Origin: Rhizobium chutanense
GTDB lineage: Bacteria; Pseudomonadota; Alphaproteobacteria; Rhizobiales; Rhizobiaceae
Reading direction: 5' to 3'
DNA length: 36,863 nucleotides
Assembly (NCBI RefSeq): GCF_002531935.1
Contig: NZ_NWSV01000040.1
Span: forward strand, 1 to 36,863
In this document: positions 31,301 to 36,863 of the stretch, piece after piece
How the letters are laid out: each line of letters starts with the position of its first letter
How positions within the stretch are numbered: the stretch's first letter is position 1
The notes under the pieces: generated by a model
Told to the model about the DNA's origin: nothing
The model's database searches: none
The model's input: the letters and a program-made list of their open reading frames with translations, nothing else
Made by a program: the position numbers and the translations under genes

Positions 31301-31334
31301 CAAAGCAAAAGAACGCCCGGCATTCGAGCGTTCT
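31301..31334 (-). terminator. Terminator at the S10/spc operon boundary
   Basis: On the minus strand AGAACGC (31334-31328), an 11-base loop, GCGTTCT (31316-31310), then TTTGCTTTG. It lies about 56 bases after rpsQ. A smaller hairpin GCGAG/CTCGC (31360-31378) comes first. No convincing -35/-10 pair for rplN was found between here and the rplN leader hairpin. Confidence 0.7.
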
Positions 31335-31390
31335 GACGCTGCTTCATACAGATATTTCGGCGAGACGCAAGGCCTCGCGCAAAATTCTGT

Positions 31391-31630
31391 TTACTTGCCC
31401 TGGGCGGCAATGACCGTCCAGCGCTTGTCCTTGGAGATCGGCGCGCATTCCTCGATGGATACGGTATCGCCAATCTTGTACTGGTTGTTTTCGTCGTGGG
31501 CCTTGTACTTCTTGGAACGACGAACGGTCTTCTGGAGCAGCGGGTGAGCGAAACGACGCTCGACGCGAACCACTACCGTCTTCTCGTTCTTGTCGCCAAC
31601 GACGACGCCCTGCAGGATGCGCTTCGGCAT
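31391..31630 (-). CDS. rpsQ: 30S ribosomal protein S17
   Basis: Early-binding small-subunit protein. 79 residues: MPKRILQGVVVGDKNEKTVVVRVERRFAHPLLQKTVRRSKKYKAHDE and the signature GDTVSIEECAPISKDKRWTV. Last gene of the S10 operon, 12 bp after rpmC; a terminator follows. Confidence 0.98.
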   Translation of the reverse strand: MPKRILQGVVVGDKNEKTVVVRVERRFAHPLLQKTVRRSKKYKAHDENNQYKIGDTVSIEECAPISKDKRWTVIAAQGK

Positions 31631-31642
31631 ATTTTTCTTCCT

Positions 31643-31843
31643 TTAGGCCTTAACTTCTGCCGCCTTCTGGCGGGCAATGGTTTTCACGCGGGCGATGTCC
31701 TTGCGGACTTCGTTGATGCGCGAGGACTTTTCGAGCTGGCCGGTCGCCTTCTGGAAGCGCAGGTTGAACTGCTCCTTCTTCAGGTCGGCAAGCTTGTCCT
31801 TGAGCTGGTCGGCCGTGAGGCCGCGTACTTCTTCGGCTTTCAT
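31643..31843 (-). CDS. rpmC: 50S ribosomal protein L29
   Basis: Tunnel-exit protein next to L23, part of the docking area for trigger factor and SRP. 66 residues, a two-helix hairpin: MKAEEVRGLTADQLKDKLADLKKEQFNLRFQKATGQLEKSSRINEVRKDIARVKTI. 12 bp from each neighbour. Confidence 0.98.
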   Translation of the reverse strand: MKAEEVRGLTADQLKDKLADLKKEQFNLRFQKATGQLEKSSRINEVRKDIARVKTIARQKAAEVKA

Positions 31844-31855
31844 CGTGCCTTCTCC

Positions 31856-32269
31856 TTACTCTGCGATGCGCTGTACAAAGCGCGTCTTGACCGAGAGCTT
31901 GGCCGAGCCGAGGCGAAGCGCTTCGCGCGCGATTTCCTCGGAGACACCGTCGATCTCGAACATCATACGACCGGGCTTGACCTTGCATGCCCAGTATTCC
32001 ACGGAACCCTTACCCTTACCCATACGGACTTCGGTAGGCTTTGCGGTTACCGGAACGTCCGGGAACACGCGGATCCAAACACGGCCGGCGCGCTTCATGT
32101 AACGCGTGATCGCGCGGCGGGCCGCTTCGATCTCGCGTGCGTTGACGCGGTTCGGCTCCTGGGCCTTCAGGCCGAATTCGCCGAAGGCAAGGTCGGAACC
32201 GCCCTTGGCAACGCCCTTGATGCGGCCCTTGAACTGCTTGCGGTACTTAGTACGCTTTGGCTGCAACAT
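31856..32269 (-). CDS. rplP: 50S ribosomal protein L16
   Basis: Organises the A-site region of the large subunit. 137 residues: MLQPKRTKYRKQFKGRIKGVAKGGSDLAFGEFGLKA at the start, and RVWIRVFPDVPVTAKPTEVRMGKGKGSVEYWACKVKPG includes both L16 signatures, with the Arg of the hydroxylation-target region. 38 bp after rpsC. Confidence 0.98.
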   Translation of the reverse strand: MLQPKRTKYRKQFKGRIKGVAKGGSDLAFGEFGLKAQEPNRVNAREIEAARRAITRYMKRAGRVWIRVFPDVPVTAKPTEVRMGKGKGSVEYWACKVKPGRMMFEIDGVSEEIAREALRLGSAKLSVKTRFVQRIAE

Positions 32270-32307
32270 TTTCTTACTTCTCCGAGCTTATCTTTCGCCA
32301 GCGCTAA

Positions 32308-33041
<734 letters not shown>

Positions 33042-33042
<1 letters not shown>

Positions 33043-33431
33043 TATGCGGCCTCCTCTACTGCCTGCACTTCACGGACGACGATCGTCAGGTGCGCGAAGG
33101 GCTTTTCGATGCGCGACGCGCGACCGCGGCCACGAGCGTGGAAACGCTTCATGACGATCGACTTGCCGACATAGGCCTCGGCGACGACAAGAGCGTCGAC
33201 GTCGAGATCGTGGTTGTTCTCGGCGTTGGCGATCGCAGATTCGAGCGTCTTCTTGACGGCGCCTGCGATGCGCTTGCGGGAGAACTCCAGCTCAGCGAGT
33301 GCACGCTCGACCTTCTTGCCGCGGATGGCCGCAGCAACCAGGTTGAGCTTCTGGGGGCTGACGCGGAGCGTGCGGGCGACTGCTTGCGCCTCGTTGTCCT
33401 TCAGCCGGCGTTCGGCTTTTGCCTTGCCCAT
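33042..33431 (-). CDS. rplV: 50S ribosomal protein L22
   Basis: Lines the exit-tunnel constriction and is a site of macrolide resistance. 129 residues: RTLRVSPQKLNLVAAAIRGKKVERALAELEFSRKRIA, then the extended beta-hairpin loop KRFHARGRGRASRIEKPFAHLTIVVRE. An N-terminal extension (MGKAKAERRLKDNEAQA) exceeds the E. coli form. Two bases from rpsS. Confidence 0.98.
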
Positions 33432-33433
33432 TG

Positions 33434-33712
33434 TTACTTCCTCTTCGCCTTCTTGTCCGCGCCGTGACCGTAGTAGGTGCGGGTCGGAGAGAATTCACCG
33501 AATTTGTGACCGACCATGTCTTCATTGACGCTGACCGGGATATGCTTGCTGCCGTTGTAGACGCCGAAGGTAAGACCGACGAACTGCGGCAGGATCGTGG
33601 AGCGACGGCTCCAGATCTTGATCACTTCTGCACGTCCGCCTTCACGAACCTTCTCAGCCTTCTTGAGAAGATAGCCGTCAACGAACGGACCTTTCCATAC
33701 TGAACGAGCCAT
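33434..33712 (-). CDS. rpsS: 30S ribosomal protein S19
   Basis: Head protein in complex with S13. 92 residues: MARSVWKGPFVDGYLLKKAEK, IKIWSRRSTILPQFVGLTFGVYNGSKHIPVSVNEDMVGHKFGEFSPTRTYYGH. 15 bp after rplB. Confidence 0.98.
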   Translation of the reverse strand: MARSVWKGPFVDGYLLKKAEKVREGGRAEVIKIWSRRSTILPQFVGLTFGVYNGSKHIPVSVNEDMVGHKFGEFSPTRTYYGHGADKKAKRK

Positions 33713-33727
33713 TGGAGACTTCCTCTC

Positions 33728-34564
33728 TTACTTCTTACGCTGATGACGCGAGCGCATGATCATCTTGTCGGTCGACTTGTTCGACCGGGTGCGCTTGCCC
33801 TTGGTCGGCTTGCCCCACGGTGTCACCGGATGGCGACCACCGGAGGTGCGGCCTTCACCACCGCCGTGCGGATGGTCGACCGGGTTCATGACGACACCGC
33901 GGTTGTGCGGACGCTTGCCGCGCCAAACGGTACGACCGGCCTTGCCGTCGTTGATGTTGGCGTGATCCGGGTTGGAGACGGCGCCGATCGAAGCAAGGCA
34001 GGAGCCATGGACGAGACGCTGTTCACCGGAGTTCAGGCGAAGGATCGCCATGCCCTGGTCGCGGCCGACGAGCTGTGCGTAGCCACCGGCGGAGCGAGCG
34101 ATCTGACCACCCTTGCCCGGCTTCATTTCCACGTTGTGGATGATGGAGCCGACCGGGATGAACTGCAGCGGCATGGTGTTGCCGGGCTTGACGTCGACAG
34201 CCTTCTCGGAAGCGATAACCTTGTCACCGGCAGCGAGACGCTGAGGAGCGAGGATGTAAGCCTTCTCGCCGTCAGCATAGCTCACCAGCGCGATGAAAGC
34301 CGTGCGGTTCGGGTCGTATTCGATACGCTCGACCGTGCCTTCGACGTCGAACTTGCGACGCTTGAAGTCGATCAGACGATAGGTGCGCTTGTGACCGCCG
34401 CCGATGAAGCGGGCGGTGATGCGGCCGAGGTTGTTACGACCGCCGCTCTTGGTCAGGCCTTCCGTCAGCGCCTTGACCGGCTTGCCCTTGTAGAGGGCCG
34501 AACGGTCGACGATGACCAGCTGGCGCTGGCTCGGGGTGATCGGATTGAATGTTTTCAATGCCAT
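33728..34564 (-). CDS. rplB: 50S ribosomal protein L2
   Basis: Essential for subunit joining and peptidyl-transferase organisation. 278 residues. The N-terminal OB-like part starts MALKTFNPITPSQRQLVIVDRS. The C-terminal signature VVMNPVDHPHGGGEGRTSGGRHPVTPWGKPTKG carries the conserved His of the HPHGGGEG loop. 11 bp after rplW. Confidence 0.99.
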   Translation of the reverse strand: MALKTFNPITPSQRQLVIVDRSALYKGKPVKALTEGLTKSGGRNNLGRITARFIGGGHKRTYRLIDFKRRKFDVEGTVERIEYDPNRTAFIALVSYADGEKAYILAPQRLAAGDKVIASEKAVDVKPGNTMPLQFIPVGSIIHNVEMKPGKGGQIARSAGGYAQLVGRDQGMAILRLNSGEQRLVHGSCLASIGAVSNPDHANINDGKAGRTVWRGKRPHNRGVVMNPVDHPHGGGEGRTSGGRHPVTPWGKPTKGKRTRSNKSTDKMIMRSRHQRKK

Positions 34565-34575
34565 TTTCTTATACC

Positions 34576-34869
34576 TCAGAGACCGGTGGAGACGTCGATC
34601 GTCTGGCCTTCAGCCAGGGTCACAACAGCCTTCTTCACGTCCTTCTGCTTGCCGACGAAACCGCGGAACCGCTTGGTCTTGCCCTTGCGCAGCAGAGTGT
34701 TGACAGCCGTGACCTTGACGCCGAACAGCGCCTCGACAGCAGCCTTGATTTCCGGCTTCGTCGCCTGCTTGGCGACATTGAAAACAACCTGGTTGTTTTC
34801 GGAGACCAGCGTGGACTTTTCGGTGATCGCCGGCGAGACGATCACATCGTAGTGGCGAAGATCGGTCAC
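34576..34869 (-). CDS. rplW: 50S ribosomal protein L23
   Basis: Tunnel-exit protein and docking site for trigger factor and SRP. 97 residues: TDLRHYDVIVSPAITEKSTLVSENNQVVFNVAKQATKPEIKAAVEALFGVKVTAVNTL. The start codon is GTG at 34869, sharing its last two bases with the rplD TGA (GTGA), so it is translationally coupled to L4. Confidence 0.98.
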   Translation of the reverse strand: MTDLRHYDVIVSPAITEKSTLVSENNQVVFNVAKQATKPEIKAAVEALFGVKVTAVNTLLRKGKTKRFRGFVGKQKDVKKAVVTLAEGQTIDVSTGL

Positions 34870-35486
34870 TTGAATCGCTCCTCTAGCGCTTCAACCGCAG
34901 CCTTGGAAAGCACGAGCTTGCCGCGGCGCACGATGTCGTAAACGTTGATGCCCTGGATCGGCAGAACATCGATGTTCGGGATGTTCTGAGCTGCGAGCTT
35001 GAAGTTGCCGTCAAGTTCTGCGCCGCCGATGAAGAGGGCGTTGGTCAGGCCGAGCGTCTCGAAAGCGGACGCGAGAGCCTTGGTCTTGGCTTCAGCGGCG
35101 ACCAGGTTGTCGATGACGATGACGTCATCGGCCTTGATCTTGGCCGAAAGGGCGTGGCGAAGGCCGAGTGCTCGAACCTTCTTCGGAAGGTCGTGCTCAT
35201 GGCTGCGAACGACCGGGCCGTGAGCCTTGCCGCCGCCGCGGAACTGCGGAGCGCGAGCCGAATGGTGGCGGGCGCGGCCCGTACCCTTCTGCTTGTACAT
35301 CTTGGCGCCGGTGCGCGAAACTTCAGCGCGGCCCTTTGCCTTGTGGGTGCCCTGCTGCTTCTTGGCAAGCTGCCAGCGGATGACGCGGGCGAGAATGTCT
35401 TCGCGGGGCTCGAGGCCGAAAATCGCATCAGAAAGAGAAACCTTCCCTGCGTCTTTTCCCTCGAGGGTCTTGACGTTGAATTCCAT
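34866..35486 (-). CDS. rplD: 50S ribosomal protein L4
   Basis: Exit-tunnel protein, and in E. coli the autogenous repressor of the S10 operon. 206 residues from ATG 35486 (MEFNVKTLEGKDAGKVSL). The frame is open further upstream into rplC but lacks homology there. The long basic tunnel loop (RTGAKMYKQKGTGRARHHSARAPQFRGGGKAHGP) is complete. Whether L4 controls this operon is not known; no E. coli-like leader was recognised before rpsJ. Confidence 0.98.
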   Translation of the reverse strand: MEFNVKTLEGKDAGKVSLSDAIFGLEPREDILARVIRWQLAKKQQGTHKAKGRAEVSRTGAKMYKQKGTGRARHHSARAPQFRGGGKAHGPVVRSHEHDLPKKVRALGLRHALSAKIKADDVIVIDNLVAAEAKTKALASAFETLGLTNALFIGGAELDGNFKLAAQNIPNIDVLPIQGINVYDIVRRGKLVLSKAAVEALEERFK

Positions 35487-35499
35487 TGGTCCGGCTCCC

Positions 35500-36141
35500 T
35501 TACTTCGCTGCCGACTTGACGGCATCGCGCACGATGATCCAGGCACCCTTGGAACCGGGTACTGCACCCTTGATCAGGATCAGACCGCGATCTTCATCGG
35601 TCGAAACCACTTCCAGGTTCTGAGTCGTTACGCGCGTCTGGCCCATGTGACCAGCCATCTTCTTGTTCTTGAAAACCTTGCCCGGATCCTGGCGCGAGCC
35701 GGTCGAACCGTGCGAGCGGTGCGAAACCGACACACCGTGCGTGGCGCGCAGACCGCCGAAACCATGGCGCTTCATGGCGCCGGCAAAACCCTTACCGATC
35801 GTCGTGCCCGTCACGTCGACGAGTTGACCGGCTGCAAAGTGACCGGCTTTAAGCTCGGTCCCGATCTCCAGAAGATTGTCTTCCGAGACGCGGAATTCCT
35901 GAAGCTTCGCCTTCGGCTCGACGTTGGCGACAGCAAAGTTGCCGCGCATCGCCTTCGACGTGTTCTTCACCTTCGCCTGGCCGGCACCGAGCTGAACTGC
36001 GGTATAGCCATTCTTTTCGACAGTACGCGTGGCAACGACCTGGACGGCCTCCATGCGCAATACCGTTACCGGGACATGCTCGCCGGCGTCGTTATAGACG
36101 CGGGTCATTCCCACCTTCTGTGCAATCACACCTGAACGCAT
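35500..36141 (-). CDS. rplC: 50S ribosomal protein L3
   Basis: Primary 23S rRNA binder reaching the peptidyl-transferase centre. 213 residues: MRSGVIAQKVGMTRVYNDAGEHVPVTVLRME, then the central loop FAGAMKRHGFGGLRATHGVSVSHRSHGSTGSRQDPGKVFKNKKMAGHMG. The usual methylated Gln position of enterobacterial L3 falls in GSTGSRQDPGKV. 33 bp after rpsJ. Confidence 0.98.
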   Translation of the reverse strand: MRSGVIAQKVGMTRVYNDAGEHVPVTVLRMEAVQVVATRTVEKNGYTAVQLGAGQAKVKNTSKAMRGNFAVANVEPKAKLQEFRVSEDNLLEIGTELKAGHFAAGQLVDVTGTTIGKGFAGAMKRHGFGGLRATHGVSVSHRSHGSTGSRQDPGKVFKNKKMAGHMGQTRVTTQNLEVVSTDEDRGLILIKGAVPGSKGAWIIVRDAVKSAAK

Positions 36142-36174
36142 CGGTTCAATCCTTCCAACTCAGCTCGAGCAAGC

Positions 36175-36483
36175 TCAGAGCTTGATCTCAACATCGACAC
36201 CGGCGGCGAGATCGAGCTTCATCAGCGCGTCCACCGTCTGCGGGGTCGGGTCTACGATGTCGAGAAGGCGCTTATGCGTGCGCATCTCGAACTGTTCGCG
36301 GCTCTTCTTGTCGATGTGCGGGGACCGGTTGACCGTAAACTTCTCGATGCGGGTCGGAAGCGGAACGGGGCCCCGGACGCTTGCACCGGTGCGCTTCGCC
36401 GTCGACACGATCTCGCGCGTAGAAGCATCGAGAATCCGGTGATCGAACGCCTTCAGGCGAATGCGGATATTTTGGCCGTTCAT
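36175..36483 (-). CDS. rpsJ: 30S ribosomal protein S10 (NusE)
   Basis: Small-subunit head protein that also serves as NusE, joining NusB and NusG in antitermination. 102 residues: MNGQNIRIRLKAFDHRILDASTREIVSTAKRTGASVRGPVPLPTRIEKFTVNRSPHIDKKSREQFEMRTHKRL is fully typical. AAGGAT stands before the ATG. First gene of the S10 operon. Confidence 0.98.
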   Translation of the reverse strand: MNGQNIRIRLKAFDHRILDASTREIVSTAKRTGASVRGPVPLPTRIEKFTVNRSPHIDKKSREQFEMRTHKRLLDIVDPTPQTVDALMKLDLAAGVDVEIKL

Positions 36484-36787
36484 TCGACGTTATCCTTGTG
36501 TTTGTTTTCCACGTATCCTTGGACAAGACACGGGTTGTTCTTTCTTCCTAAGGCGGACCACCGGTTTCAAAGATCGAGAGGGCGCCGATAGCGGAACCCT
36601 ATCCAGTCTTCAGGGCCTTCTAGCCCACCTTATTGCTTGTTTACTCGCCGCTTTGTCATCCAAAGCAGTGCGCAAATCGCGCTCGCGCGCCATTTGCTAC
36701 ATTTCTGTGTAATAAGCAAGCGGCTTGCGCCGCCTGCATCATAATAATGTCATCGAATCGGCCACCCCACCGGAGCGGCCGAATGAA
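36484..36787 (-). other. tuf-rpsJ intergenic region
   Basis: 304 bp without a gene; it should hold the end of the tuf transcript and perhaps an S10-operon promoter. Hairpin 1 (36758-36782, TCGGCC/GGCCGA) follows tuf by five bases and lacks a good U-run. Hairpin 2 (36672-36697) pairs GCAAAT/ATTTGC and GCGC/GCGC with one mismatch around TCGC. I saw no sigma70 promoter with correct spacing, so rpsJ may also be read from the tuf side. Confidence 0.5.
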
Positions 36788-36863
36788 TTACTCGACGATC
36801 GAAGCGACGATACCGGCGCCGACGGTGCGGCCGCCTTCGCGGATTGCGAAGCGCAGCTTTTCT
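36788..36863 (-). CDS. tuf: Elongation factor Tu, C-terminal end only
   Basis: Delivers aminoacyl-tRNA to the ribosome. Only the last 24 codons and the TAA (36788-36790) are inside the window: EKLRFAIREGGRTVGAGIVASIVE, the invariant end of EF-Tu domain 3. The rest lies beyond the right edge. Its place before rpsJ is the classical str-S10 junction. Confidence 0.95.
   Translation of the reverse strand, partial: EKLRFAIREGGRTVGAGIVASIVE

Overview
The window looks like chromosomal DNA from an alphaproteobacterium of the Rhizobium etli/leguminosarum type. It is GC-rich. The ribosomal-protein block has the alphaproteobacterial order, with secY-adk-rpsM-rpsK-rpoA-rplQ and no rpmJ, infA, map or rpsD between. 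It is flanked by a degP-like gene plus rarA. A FixK/FNR-type box and CUT1 sugar uptake genes under a LacI repressor also fit. The genus is inferred from gene order and protein flavour, not from a database search.

Region 1 (1-6303, minus strand) is one catabolic operon read right to left: LacI-family repressor, family I CoA-transferase, enoyl-CoA hydratase and aldehyde dehydrogenase with overlapping stop/start codons, then a sugar ABC transporter binding protein cut by the window edge. A perfect 14-bp palindrome sits inside the spacer of a good sigma70 promoter in front of the repressor. A second, nearly perfect copy lies 106 bp upstream, so autorepression by looping is likely.

Region 2 (6304-21643) is accessory and housekeeping DNA: an orphan double-PAS histidine kinase, an AhpD-like protein with half its CxxC motif, an exported esterase-like protein whose nucleophile serine is glycine, a nucleoside 2-deoxyribosyltransferase-like protein, a PanE-like reductase, a 52-residue membrane peptide, a DUF1883 protein, and a VIT/CCC1-like membrane protein behind a perfect FNR/FixK box and a 9-codon leader ORF. 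Then follow rarA and the degP-like protease (ATGA overlap), a DUF1232 membrane protein, an LprI-like secreted protein, ilvD, the msrP-msrQ methionine sulfoxide repair pair and a DUF2809 membrane protein.

Region 3 (21731-36863, minus strand) is the S10-spc-alpha supercluster from the end of tuf through rpsJ ... rpsQ, rplN ... rplO, secY-adk, rpsM, rpsK, rpoA and rplQ, closed by a strong bidirectional terminator. Most genes are tightly packed. However, the long spacers (rpsQ/rplN, rplR/rpsE, rplO/secY, rpsM/rpsK, rpsK/rpoA, rpoA/rplQ) hold strong hairpins, five of them followed by a short U-run in the direction of transcription. Together they look like a series of partial terminators or processing signals.

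No tRNA, rRNA, CRISPR array, insertion sequence or prophage was seen. I found no obviously new multi-gene defence or mobile system. The best leads for new biology are the repressor-looped CoA-transferase/sugar-uptake operon, the FNR-box/leader-peptide/VIT unit, the esterase with a replaced nucleophile, and the hairpins between ribosomal genes.
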